A stretch of DNA of 64,000 nucleotides, from assembly GCF_003324485.1 (NCBI RefSeq), contig NZ_QODK01000002.1, positions 434,001-498,000 on the forward strand. Reading direction: 5' to 3'. A program made the position numbers and the translations under genes. The notes under the pieces are model-generated. The model was not told where the DNA came from. It saw nothing but the letters and a program-made list of their open reading frames with translations, and ran no database searches. This document shows, piece by piece, positions 8,513-17,991 of this stretch. Numbering within the stretch: position 1 is the first letter of the stretch; every line of letters starts with the position of its first letter. This DNA is from Cohaesibacter intestini (GTDB taxonomy: Bacteria > Pseudomonadota > Alphaproteobacteria > Rhizobiales > Cohaesibacteraceae).

Positions 8513-9304
8513 TCATCTGCTTTTGTTGCACAGCGAAATCAATTGAGAAGGCAAATCGCTTGGCAGGTCGCTATTTCCAAAAGAGTTCGAGAGTTTTTGT
8601 AATCCATCGAGAAAAGGCAAATCGCGTAGCAGGGAATCATTTCCAACAGAGTTCGAGAAATATCGTGACCCATAAGAATATAAAAGGGCTCTATCGCCTT
8701 GAACCTTTGCGATCCTTGGGGAATGCTCTCCAACAAAGAAACCCAGTTTCGATCCAGACAAAGAATGAATAGGCTCCACCGCGATTTTGTTCCATTCCAC
8801 GCGATCAATCCGATAGAAGCAAGTTGATTGCGCCTCGGACTTGGCGAATTCAGTTTTCAAAGAATGGGCGACAGCAAAATAAACACAGAAGGTCACGACA
8901 ACGAACATGGCAGGAAGAGCGATACAAGCCAGGATCCGCTCTTTTTTCAAAATCGAGCCAACAACAACATAGTTGATCACGCCGATTTCCGCAGTCATAT
9001 CGGCCAATTGGTTACCGCTTCGCCCATCATTTGCCCAGAAGACATCAAACGTGCCGAGGAAGCTACAGACCAGCATCGCGCCCAGAAACAAAAAATTGAC
9101 AGCAACAAGCCATTTTCGTTTTGCGATCGCAATCACGACAAAGGCGAGCAGATTGATCTCAAAGCCCGAGATCTTGGCAACCTTCAGCGCTTGTATCGCC
9201 CATATTTCACCATCTGTACCGATGAAGACATAGAGTATGAGCGATGCAGCAGCCGCCATGAGCAGCCAAGCCGCAAAACGGACCAACAAGAAGAAGGAAG
9301 GCAT
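8513..9304 (-). CDS. Unrecognised polytopic membrane protein with repeated C-terminal tail
   Basis: 263 residues from ATG at 9304 (MPSFFLLVRF; AGGA upstream). About four hydrophobic segments fill the N-terminal half (including FAAWLLMAAAASLILYVFIG and WLVAVNFLFLGAMLVCSFLG), with another near FVVVTFCVYFAVA. The last 90 residues are soluble and contain an internal duplication: SNSVGNDSLLRDLPF and SNSFGNSDLPSDLPS, 22 residues apart, encoded by a 66-bp direct repeat. No family recognised. It lies between zntB and another orphan membrane gene, all on the minus strand, with 106 bp between it and zntB. Confidence 0.65.
   Translation of the reverse strand: MPSFFLLVRFAAWLLMAAAASLILYVFIGTDGEIWAIQALKVAKISGFEINLLAFVVIAIAKRKWLVAVNFLFLGAMLVCSFLGTFDVFWANDGRSGNQLADMTAEIGVINYVVVGSILKKERILACIALPAMFVVVTFCVYFAVAHSLKTEFAKSEAQSTCFYRIDRVEWNKIAVEPIHSLSGSKLGFFVGEHSPRIAKVQGDRALLYSYGSRYFSNSVGNDSLLRDLPFLDGLQKLSNSFGNSDLPSDLPSQLISLCNKSR
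8548..8658. repeat. 66-bp-period direct repeat inside a coding region
   Basis: Copy one is 8548-8592 and copy two 8614-8658, about 37 of 45 positions identical, both beginning AAGGCAAATCGC and ending AGAGTTCGAGA. The offset of 66 is a multiple of three, so the reading frame is kept. Confidence 0.85.
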
Positions 9305-9489
9305 GCCTGTTTTCCTAACCCAGCGACAGTTCAAAATGAGACCCGATTTTTTGTCAATCAGCGGAAGTCTCTCTTCAGCAATTGATATGAGTGCACCTCG
9401 TCGGGTTACTCATCAGGATGAGCGGCAATCGCTATCCCAGATTCAGAAGACGCATGGGTCCAAAGCCACAAAAGCCAACAGCCACGCAG

Positions 9490-10227
9490 CTAGCCGCCTG
9501 CCAATGCTGAGCGAACCATTTCCAAAACAATGAGATCCAACATACGGTTGAACTTCCAGATATAGTCTTTGAAGTCAAAGAAAAGCCAAGGCGCGGCACA
9601 TAGAACAAGCAGAGAAGTCCGAGCGACCTTTTCAGACGCAAAAAAGACAGGCACGGAATGTGTCAGATAACCGAGCACCGAGAGAGCAAGAGCAAAGACT
9701 GCCCCTGCACAAAGGAGCGCACCGCTGGTCCATGCGACAAACTTGGATGCGGTGTCATAAGATATCCCTCTCCCCCCAAATGAGAAGCAAAAGAAGTAGG
9801 TCATCGGAAAGAGGAGAAGATAGAACAAGAGAAGAGACGACAAAGTGAACGAACCGAGTGGCGACGCTTCGGCGACGGTCCCCCTCTTCACTCGACCATA
9901 AGCAAACAGAAACACGGAAAAAAAGACGATCGGAAAGATCGTAACAGCACCGTTTGAAATTATGAAGTTGAGTTCGGACCAATGGATCGTGCGGAACGCA
10001 GACTTGTCAAAACCACCCAACATCATGATGCTGGCAACAAAGATAGCCGCGAGCAGCATCGTAATAAACAACAACAGGCGAGGCGACATATAACCGGCAA
10101 CAACCAGCAGTCCCAAAAGCCCGACCGCCTCAAAAAGCCAGAAAGCCAGCGCCCAATTTTCGAGCATAAAGATATCGAGAAACATCTCATGGGCACTGAA
10201 GAAAAAAATCTCCACATGCTCAAACAT
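9490..10227 (-). CDS. Unrecognised polytopic membrane protein
   Basis: 245 residues from ATG at 10227; a TTG one codon earlier is possible. About six hydrophobic segments are visible, for example ALAFWLFEAVGLLGLLVVAG, LLLFITMLLAAIFVASIMML, SLLLFYLLLFPMTYFFCF and TSGALLCAGAVFALALSVLG. The C-terminal part has an aromatic stretch, APWLFFDFKDYIWKFNRML. No motif points to transport or enzyme activity. It follows guaB on the same strand but guaB's own terminator lies between them. Together with the gene at 8513 it forms a pair of orphan membrane proteins of similar style, but there are about 185 bp between the genes. Confidence 0.65.
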   Translation of the reverse strand: MFEHVEIFFFSAHEMFLDIFMLENWALAFWLFEAVGLLGLLVVAGYMSPRLLLFITMLLAAIFVASIMMLGGFDKSAFRTIHWSELNFIISNGAVTIFPIVFFSVFLFAYGRVKRGTVAEASPLGSFTLSSLLLFYLLLFPMTYFFCFSFGGRGISYDTASKFVAWTSGALLCAGAVFALALSVLGYLTHSVPVFFASEKVARTSLLVLCAAPWLFFDFKDYIWKFNRMLDLIVLEMVRSALAGG

Positions 10228-10280
10228 CAACCCGCCCGCCTTGTGTCCTTAAAAGATTCTCCTTTTGAGTGGTAAACAAA

Positions 10281-10310
10281 AAAAGACCCCAGCAGAAGCA
10301 AGGGCCTTTT
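10281..10310 (-). terminator. Rho-independent terminator of guaB
   Basis: On the minus strand AAAAGGCCC and GGGGTCTTTT pair, with one G-T pair, and a long T-run follows. It lies 25 bases after the guaB stop. Confidence 0.82.
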
Positions 10311-10334
10311 GAAACACTCAGTTTGTCACAAAAA

Positions 10335-12722
<2,388 letters not shown>

Positions 12723-13313
12723 ATGACTGACGGAACGGTGCGTTCTTTCCCCCCATGCGTCGCACGCCTGACCCAGTTTTTGCCCCTGATGCCACTTGAG
12801 CGCCTGATTGCTGGCGCGGCCAACCGGATTGCCTACGAGCATCCGGAATTCTTTGAGCGTCTGGGCGACTATGCCGAAAAATGTTTTGTGGTGGTGCCGA
12901 CAGATCTCGACTGGATCGCCTGTCTCACCTTCTACAATGAACGCGTCCAGATTCGCCTCTCACGCTCGATTGATGCCTTCCCGAACCGGGATGTCACCGT
13001 CTCGGCTCCCTTCATGTCCCTGCTCGATCTGATGGATGGCGAGGAAGATGGCGATGCCCTGTTCTTTTCCCGCGATCTGACCATTGAAGGCGACACCGAA
13101 GCCGTGCTGGCCCTGCGCAATGCGCTCGATGATGCGGAAATCGACTTCATCCACGAATGCGCCCAGATGGCGGGCAAGTTGTCCCGTCCCGTTGAATCCG
13201 GCGGCAAGGCCATTCTGGAAACCCTGCGCAACGGCTCCTTCACGACGGCAGCCCGGCAGGCCAATGACAATGCAATGGTGATGGAACCAATGCATGGGGT
13301 TTATCCGACCTAA
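12723..13313 (+). CDS. ubiT: SCP2-domain ubiquinone biosynthesis accessory factor
   Basis: 196 residues. UbiT is a lipid-binding protein with a sterol-carrier-2 fold, needed with UbiU and UbiV for oxygen-independent ubiquinone synthesis. The SCP2 part spans about residues 20-125, with FYNERVQIRLS, VSAPFMSLLDL and DLTIEGDTEAVLALRNALDD, the usual strand-helix ending. The last 60 residues are a less conserved tail. GAGGAG about 9 bases upstream supports the start. It is followed by ubiU and ubiV on the same strand, and this order is the main support for the specific name over a generic SCP2 protein. Confidence 0.88.
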   Translation: MTDGTVRSFPPCVARLTQFLPLMPLERLIAGAANRIAYEHPEFFERLGDYAEKCFVVVPTDLDWIACLTFYNERVQIRLSRSIDAFPNRDVTVSAPFMSLLDLMDGEEDGDALFFSRDLTIEGDTEAVLALRNALDDAEIDFIHECAQMAGKLSRPVESGGKAILETLRNGSFTTAARQANDNAMVMEPMHGVYPT

Positions 13314-13457
13314 GCCATTCCATTCACCGGGCATCAAGACCCGGTAGGACAAGAAACAGCCCGCATGGCCCGCACGTTTTTCGACGTTGCGGGCATGCGA
13401 TCATCTGGATCCCGAAAAAGGGTTCAAGGACCAGATCTGCAGTTACCAGGAGGAGAG

Positions 13458-14453
13458 ATGACCCAGAAAGCCATGGAACTGGTTTGCCCAGCAGGCACCC
13501 CTGCCGCCCTGCGCACGGCCGTTGATGCCGGTGCCGACACCGTTTATTGCGGTTTCCGCAACGAAACCAATGCCCGCAACTTTCCCGGCCTCAACTTCTC
13601 GACCAAGGAACTGCATCAGGGCATCGATTATGCCGCCGCGCGCGGCTCCAAGGTGCTGGTCGCGGTCAACACCTTTGCACAAGCCGGCAAGACCGACCTC
13701 TGGCGCGAGGCCATTGATGAAGTCGCCGCGTCCAATGCCCATGCGATCATCCTCGCCGATCTGGGCATGCTCGACTATGCCGCAACCAAGCATCCGGATT
13801 TGCGCGCTCACCTGTCGGTGCAGGCCGCTGCGGCCAATGCGGACATGATCAATTATTATGCGGATGAGTTCAACGTCAAACGGGTTGTCCTGCCGCGTGT
13901 CCTCACGGTGCAGGAAATCGCCGCGATCAATGCAGAAATCACCTGCGAGACCGAAGTCTTCATCTTTGGCGGCTTGTGTGTGATGGCAGAAGGGCGTTGT
14001 TCCCTCTCCTCCTATTGCACCGGCAAGTCACCCAACATCAATGGCGTCTGCTCGCCTCCGGGTTCGGTCAAATATGAAGATCGTGGCTCCCATCTGGAAA
14101 GCACGCTTGAAGGCATCACCATCAACCAGTATCCCAAGGGGGAAGCCGCCGCCTATCCGACCCTTTGCAAGGGCCGGTTCGAAAGCGATGGCGAAGTGGG
14201 CTATGTGTTTGAAGATCCGGTCAGCCTGAATGCCGCCCATCTGCTGCCACAGCTGCAACAGGCAGGCGTTACAGCTTTGAAGATCGAAGGCCGCCAGCGT
14301 GGCAAGGCCTATATGGCGCAGGTTGTCAAAAGCTTCCGCACCGCGGTGGATGCAGTTGCCACCGGGCGTAGCGTCGATCTCGATGCCATTCTGGCACCAC
14401 TGACCGAGGGCCAGAAGACCACCAAAGGCTCTTACCAGAAAACCTGGCGCTAA
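13458..14453 (+). CDS. ubiU: Peptidase U32-family protein UbiU, oxygen-independent ubiquinone hydroxylation
   Basis: 331 residues. UbiU and UbiV form a heterodimer, each with a [4Fe-4S] cluster, that hydroxylates the ubiquinone ring without oxygen, with prephenate as oxygen donor in studied bacteria. The four cluster cysteines are visible as Cys174, Cys181, Cys198 and Cys237; their spacing (7, 17, 39) is the same as I recall for the E. coli protein. The N-terminus ELVCPAGTPAALRTAVDAGAD is the U32 start. The start at 13458 follows AGGAGG, a strong ribosome site; the frame is open to 13365 but that part looks random. It lies between ubiT and ubiV. Confidence 0.93.
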   Translation: MTQKAMELVCPAGTPAALRTAVDAGADTVYCGFRNETNARNFPGLNFSTKELHQGIDYAAARGSKVLVAVNTFAQAGKTDLWREAIDEVAASNAHAIILADLGMLDYAATKHPDLRAHLSVQAAAANADMINYYADEFNVKRVVLPRVLTVQEIAAINAEITCETEVFIFGGLCVMAEGRCSLSSYCTGKSPNINGVCSPPGSVKYEDRGSHLESTLEGITINQYPKGEAAAYPTLCKGRFESDGEVGYVFEDPVSLNAAHLLPQLQQAGVTALKIEGRQRGKAYMAQVVKSFRTAVDAVATGRSVDLDAILAPLTEGQKTTKGSYQKTWR

Positions 14454-14469
14454 GGGAAAGGACCCGGCA

Positions 14470-15399
14470 ATGAAACATACCGAACTCACCCTTGGCCCCT
14501 GCCTGTTCAACTGGTCGGAAAGCGACTGGCGCGATTTCTATTTCAAGGTTGCCGACGAAGGCGACTTCGATCTGGTCTATATTGGCGAGCCGGTCTGCTC
14601 CAAGCGCCTGCCCTTCCGCAACAAGGTGCTGCCCGACATTCTCGAGCGGATGGAAAGTGCTGGCAAGAAGGTCATCATTTCCACTCTTGCGCTGGTGACC
14701 ACCAAGGCGGAGCGCAAGAATCTGCAGGAACAGTGCGAGCAGGATATGTGGATGGTCGAAGCCAATGACCTGACCGCCCTCGCCTTTTTGAAGGGCCGCG
14801 ACTATGTGGTCGGCCCCTATATCAACATCTATAACGAGGCAACCATCCGTTCGCTCGCCAGCCGGGGTGCTGTGCGGTTTGTGCTGCCAGCAGAAGTGCC
14901 AGCCGAAACCACGGCCCAATTGATCAAGGCGGCTCCTGAGCCAGCCTATGAATTGCAGGTCTTCGGGCGGCTGCCGCTGGCCTTGTCAGCCCGCTGCTAT
15001 CACGCCCGTCTGCATCATCTGTCCAAGGATAGTTGTCGCTTTGTCTGCGAAGTGGATCCCGATGGCCGCGACGTCAAGAGCCTGACCGGGCAGGATTTTC
15101 TGGCGGTGAATGGCATCCAGACCATGTCCCATGGCAGCCAGCTCTTGCTCGACGAACTGCCTGCTCTTGCTGAAGCCGGGGTCAACGCTTTCCGTTTGTC
15201 CCCCCATACCGGTGACATGCTGGCGGTCGGAGAAACCTTCCGTGCTTTCACGCAAGGCAACATCGATGCGTCCGAGGCGCGCGCCAAAATCACCGAGCTG
15301 ATGCCAAACCACGATTTCGTCAATGGATTTATCCATGGCCAGCCGGGGATGCAGCAGGTGGAACAGGCGCTGGATCTAGGGACAGACACGCCTCATTAG
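14470..15399 (+). CDS. ubiV: Peptidase U32-family protein UbiV, oxygen-independent ubiquinone hydroxylation
   Basis: 309 residues, partner of UbiU. Candidate cluster ligands are Cys43 (GEPVCSKR), Cys176, Cys189 and Cys193 (RCYHARLHHLSKDSCRFVC); the last three have the 13 and 4 spacing of the family. It starts 16 bases after the ubiU stop, so the two are translated from one message. With ubiT it forms a complete ubiTUV set, which implies that the cell makes ubiquinone when oxygen is short, for nitrate-type respiration or similar. The hydroxylated ring positions cannot be read from sequence. Confidence 0.93.
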   Translation: MKHTELTLGPCLFNWSESDWRDFYFKVADEGDFDLVYIGEPVCSKRLPFRNKVLPDILERMESAGKKVIISTLALVTTKAERKNLQEQCEQDMWMVEANDLTALAFLKGRDYVVGPYINIYNEATIRSLASRGAVRFVLPAEVPAETTAQLIKAAPEPAYELQVFGRLPLALSARCYHARLHHLSKDSCRFVCEVDPDGRDVKSLTGQDFLAVNGIQTMSHGSQLLLDELPALAEAGVNAFRLSPHTGDMLAVGETFRAFTQGNIDASEARAKITELMPNHDFVNGFIHGQPGMQQVEQALDLGTDTPH

Positions 15400-15435
15400 G
15401 GCGTGGTTTTATCACAGGCATCAGGACAACAAAAA

Positions 15436-15461
15436 ACGGGCACCAGACATCTGGTACCCGT
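15436..15461 (-). terminator. Terminator of the Sel1-repeat gene
   Basis: ACGGGCACCAG and CTGGTACCCGT pair with one mismatch around ACAT; on the minus strand a six-base T-run follows. It stands between ubiV and the convergent Sel1 gene and may serve both directions. Confidence 0.72.
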
Positions 15462-15579
15462 CACTCAAACTTACACATTGGCCACCGTCCGGTGCTGGAA
15501 CCTTCACTTTGGTTCGCCGTCCTGAAACGCAGTCGCTCGTTTCCGGGCGGAGATCACCCCTTCGGGCAATCGGACAGGC

Positions 15580-15846
15580 TTAGTGCAGGCGCATCCACTC
15601 ACGAGCTTCACGCTGGGCGCGGGAAATTTCAAGCGTCGACATCTCGAATGTCAGTTCCTGCCGACGGATCGCTGCGTCACGGTTGCCTTTCATGGCGGCA
15701 AGATTGAACCATTTGTGGGCTGCCACCAGATCCGGCTCACCCTGTTCGCCAACTGCGAAAGACAGCCCCAACTGGAAGAAAACTTCGCCACTGGCATCAA
15801 GACCAACACCATTCAGCTCTGAAATTTCATATTCTACTCTAGCCAT
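15580..15846 (-). CDS. Small Sel1-repeat protein
   Basis: 88 residues. One clear Sel1-type repeat is seen: FQLGLSFAVGEQGEPDLVAAHKWFNLAAMKGNRDA, the helix pair with the AHKWF-NLAA-G-A pattern; here it is quoted only to describe the spacing of Leu, Gly, Trp and Ala. A charged helix follows (RRQELTFEMS, RAQREAREWMR). Sel1 repeats mediate protein contacts; short single-repeat versions are widespread in alphaproteobacteria with unknown role. The start has GGGGAT upstream. It is monocistronic. Confidence 0.78.
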   Translation of the reverse strand: MARVEYEISELNGVGLDASGEVFFQLGLSFAVGEQGEPDLVAAHKWFNLAAMKGNRDAAIRRQELTFEMSTLEISRAQREAREWMRLH

Positions 15847-15966
15847 TTTACATCCCCATTTCTGGATATCTGCCAGACCCGTCCAAGGTCCGATTGCCGT
15901 GGGCGTTTGCCCGTCCTCATGAGATCAATGGTGTAAGAAATCCCTCAATTCGACGTAAATTTCCTT

Positions 15967-16090
15967 GGTTACCGCAATGAAAACAAAAGGTTACAAGTTC
16001 CTGAAGCTAACTTTTCAGTAACCTAGAAATCGGCAGAAAGCTGCGGGGCGTGAGGAAAACTTGAAGAGAATGTGAGCATTCGAGGTAACC
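15967..16090. promoter_or_regulatory. Cluster of four GGTTAC/GTAACC elements
   Basis: GGTTACC at 15967-15973, GGTTAC at 15989-15994, GTAACC at 16018-16023 and GGTAACC at 16084-16090. The second and third can pair as a stem that also holds CTGAA/TTCAG. They lie 120-245 bases upstream of the Sel1 gene. Function unknown. Confidence 0.35.
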
Positions 16091-16219
16091 ATTGGGAAAC
16101 CATGCGAACGCTTTTCAACAAGACAGCCCTAAGCAAAAGCAACAAGGGACAAAGGGCGCATCCCAAAAGTAAGGCGCAGGCGAAAGACTGCAAAAACTGG
16201 CAAAAGCAAAGAAAAACCC

Positions 16220-16239
16220 CTGCAATCCTGCGATTGCAG
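16220..16239 (-). terminator. Terminator of the GNAT gene
   Basis: Perfect 8-bp stem CTGCAATC/GATTGCAG with a 4-base loop; on the minus strand it is followed by GGGGTTTTTC. It lies about 93 bases after the GNAT stop. Confidence 0.75.
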
Positions 16240-16331
16240 AGGTATCCAAAAAATCCATACCACCATGAGGGTCGCTTGTTGGCCACAAATGGCGCAAGGC
16301 AGACACTCAGACCAATAACGACCAGAGGCCG

Positions 16332-16793
16332 TTAAAGACTCATCTTGTAGCCGATATGGGTCGCTTCAAAACCGAGTTGATCATAGAAACGCTGGCTATC
16401 GCCGCGGGTCTTCGACGTGGTCAGCTGCAGGATCGCGCACCCATCAGCCTTGGCCTTGTCCATCGCCCAGGCAAACATCTGCTTACCAAGACCACGGCCA
16501 CGGAAATAGGAGTGAATACGCACCGCTTCGATCTCGGCGCGTTTGGCTGCCATCACCGACAGGCCGTGCATATAGACCAGCTGGAAGGTGCCCACCACCG
16601 CACCGACTTCGTCACAGGCGACAAAGATCGAATTGTTGGCATCCGCGGAGATTGCGTCAAATGCTTCATAATAGGGGGTGAGATCAGCGTCATTCTCACG
16701 GTCTTTGCCGATAACGTCGTCAATCAGCATCGACACGATAGCAGGGACATCTTTTCGTTGCGCTTCCCGAATTTCAATCTGAAACACAATCAT
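16332..16793 (-). CDS. GNAT-family N-acetyltransferase
   Basis: 153 residues. Motif A, the acetyl-CoA binding loop, is seen as AVRIHSYFRGRGLGKQMFAWAMDKAK, where the RGRGLG part holds the pyrophosphate. The beta-strand GTFQLVYMHGL precedes it, and the C-terminal QRFYDQLGFEATHIGYKMSL is the usual GNAT end with a Tyr that may act as general acid. GAAGGAG directly upstream fixes the start. Substrate unknown; small stand-alone GNATs modify amines of metabolites, antibiotics or proteins. Its upstream region holds overlapping hairpins. Confidence 0.87.
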   Translation of the reverse strand: MIVFQIEIREAQRKDVPAIVSMLIDDVIGKDRENDADLTPYYEAFDAISADANNSIFVACDEVGAVVGTFQLVYMHGLSVMAAKRAEIEAVRIHSYFRGRGLGKQMFAWAMDKAKADGCAILQLTTSKTRGDSQRFYDQLGFEATHIGYKMSL

Positions 16794-17175
16794 AACTCCT
16801 TCAAAAGCGTGCCCGGAGGATCGGCACAGGCTATCATGTGGATTCTCCCATCAATGCTCTCCCTTAAGGAGAAGCCGATAGGCAAGTCGGCTTTTCTTTA
16901 GCCGACTTCTTATACGATAGTCTTGTCATAAGTCATGCCGACCCACAGAGGAGTACAAAAAACGGGTATTTTTCTCGCAAAATTTGCACACTTGTCTCTG
17001 AGTTCGACGATTTGTGCCAATTTGCCAGCGCAAGCTGTAGTCTTCCTGACAGAGAAAGAGAAATTGGTCCTATTATACGCTTAAATAACAGGCCCAAAAC
17101 AAAGCGCGCCCAAGCAACTCACACCGAGTTACTCAGACGCGCATCAAAGATCAAAGACTATCGCCGGTAGCGATG
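16794..17175. other. 382-bp intergenic region
   Basis: No credible gene. It holds the overlapping hairpins at 16872-16908 near the GNAT start and a loosely paired GC-rich stem (GCGCG at about 17104, CGCGC at about 17138) just after the end of nnrU. Confidence 0.5.
16872..16908. promoter_or_regulatory. Two mutually exclusive hairpins upstream of the GNAT gene
   Basis: Segment A AAGCCGA (16872-16878), segment B AAGTCGGCTT (16884-16893) and segment C AGCCGACTT (16900-16908). B can pair with A or with C but not both. On the plus strand A:B is followed by TTCTTT. It lies 79-115 bases upstream of the GNAT start, which reads away from it. Confidence 0.4.
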
Positions 17176-17739
17176 CTAGAACAGGGCAATACCGGTAAAA
17201 TAGGGATGGGCAAAAACAAGACCGATATAGAGCACCACCGAAATGACCAGCAGTCGGAGCTCCCGCATCCAGCTCCAGGGGTCCGGTGGACGATAGGCTC
17301 CATCGCGTCGATTGATCCCAACAATCGAAATCAGCGCCCAGACCACCATGCCACCGAACAGAACCAGCGAACGCGGGTCGTTATTGACCAGCAAATGGCC
17401 AGTGCCCCAGACAATGACACCGGTCAACATGGGATGACGAATGACACGGCGAATGCGACTCTGCCCCTTGGCAGCCCCAAACAGGATGATTGCGGCGAGA
17501 ATGAAGGCATAGGTGACGTGCCGCAACGAATAGCCACCAGCAAACAGCTCTTCCCCAGCGACCGAGCTGCGCCAGCCCATCACCATTAGCCCGATTGAGC
17601 CGAACATCAACAGACTGAACAGCCCACGATACGGCCCTTCGCCTAGTTTGGACAAAAATCCAGCGCGCATGGTTGGCGCAAAGACGGGTAAGAAGTGGAG
17701 CACTGACCAAAGCAGCACCCCCAAAACAAGCAAAGTCAT
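17176..17739 (-). CDS. nnrU: NnrU-family membrane protein
   Basis: 187 residues with about five hydrophobic segments (LLVLGVLLWSVLHFLPV, LFSLLMFGSIGLMVMGW, ILAAIILFGAA and others). The family signature RHPMLTGVIVWGTGHLLVNND is present. NnrU was first found beside denitrification genes, where it is needed for nitric-oxide-related metabolism; it is related to the methyltransferase-like isoprenylcysteine/NNMT membrane fold. The start at 17739 follows GGGGGA. No denitrification gene lies nearby, so a role in nitric oxide metabolism here is not shown. A 20-bp inverted repeat lies about 75 bases upstream. Confidence 0.88.
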   Translation of the reverse strand: MTLLVLGVLLWSVLHFLPVFAPTMRAGFLSKLGEGPYRGLFSLLMFGSIGLMVMGWRSSVAGEELFAGGYSLRHVTYAFILAAIILFGAAKGQSRIRRVIRHPMLTGVIVWGTGHLLVNNDPRSLVLFGGMVVWALISIVGINRRDGAYRPPDPWSWMRELRLLVISVVLYIGLVFAHPYFTGIALF

Positions 17740-17813
17740 TGATTGGTCCCCCAATGGTCCTGAAACCGCAAGTGACCAGCTGATAGAAACAGAACAGCAT
17801 GGTCAACGAATTA

Positions 17814-17833
17814 GTTATCGCAGTAACGATAAC
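17814..17833. promoter_or_regulatory. Inverted repeat, possible operator of nnrU
   Basis: GTTATCG, six bases, CGATAAC: perfect 7-bp arms, 75-95 bases upstream of the nnrU start. It does not match an FNR or NnrR site. Confidence 0.42.
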
Positions 17834-17934
17834 CAAGTTACCAAAAAGAAGCATCCCCTCTTTTGCTATCTATCCAAGACAAAATTAGCGTGACAGTCCA
17901 TACACGCCAGACACAATCGTGCCCATAGAAAAAG

Positions 17935-17956
17935 GCGCGGAATGTCTCCCGCGCCC
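17935..17956 (-). terminator. Rho-independent terminator of gatB
   Basis: GGCGCGG and CCGCGCC pair around 8 bases; on the minus strand TTTTTC follows. It lies 36 bases after the gatB stop and ends the gatCAB operon. Confidence 0.85.
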
Positions 17957-17991
17957 TTGTCAGCAATGAATGATCAGACTGTCAGCAAAGC

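Larger units (their letters stand above)
15847..16331. other. 485-bp intergenic region with repeated GGTTAC motifs
   Basis: No credible gene. It contains the Sel1-gene promoter region, four GGTTAC/GTAACC elements at 15967-16090 and the terminator of the GNAT gene at 16220-16239. Confidence 0.6.

Noticed and set aside
16023-16286. 87-codon Cys/Leu-rich frame on the minus strand
   Set aside because: It runs over the GNAT terminator and the GGTTAC cluster and lacks a sensible ribosome site. The hydrophobic look is due to base composition.
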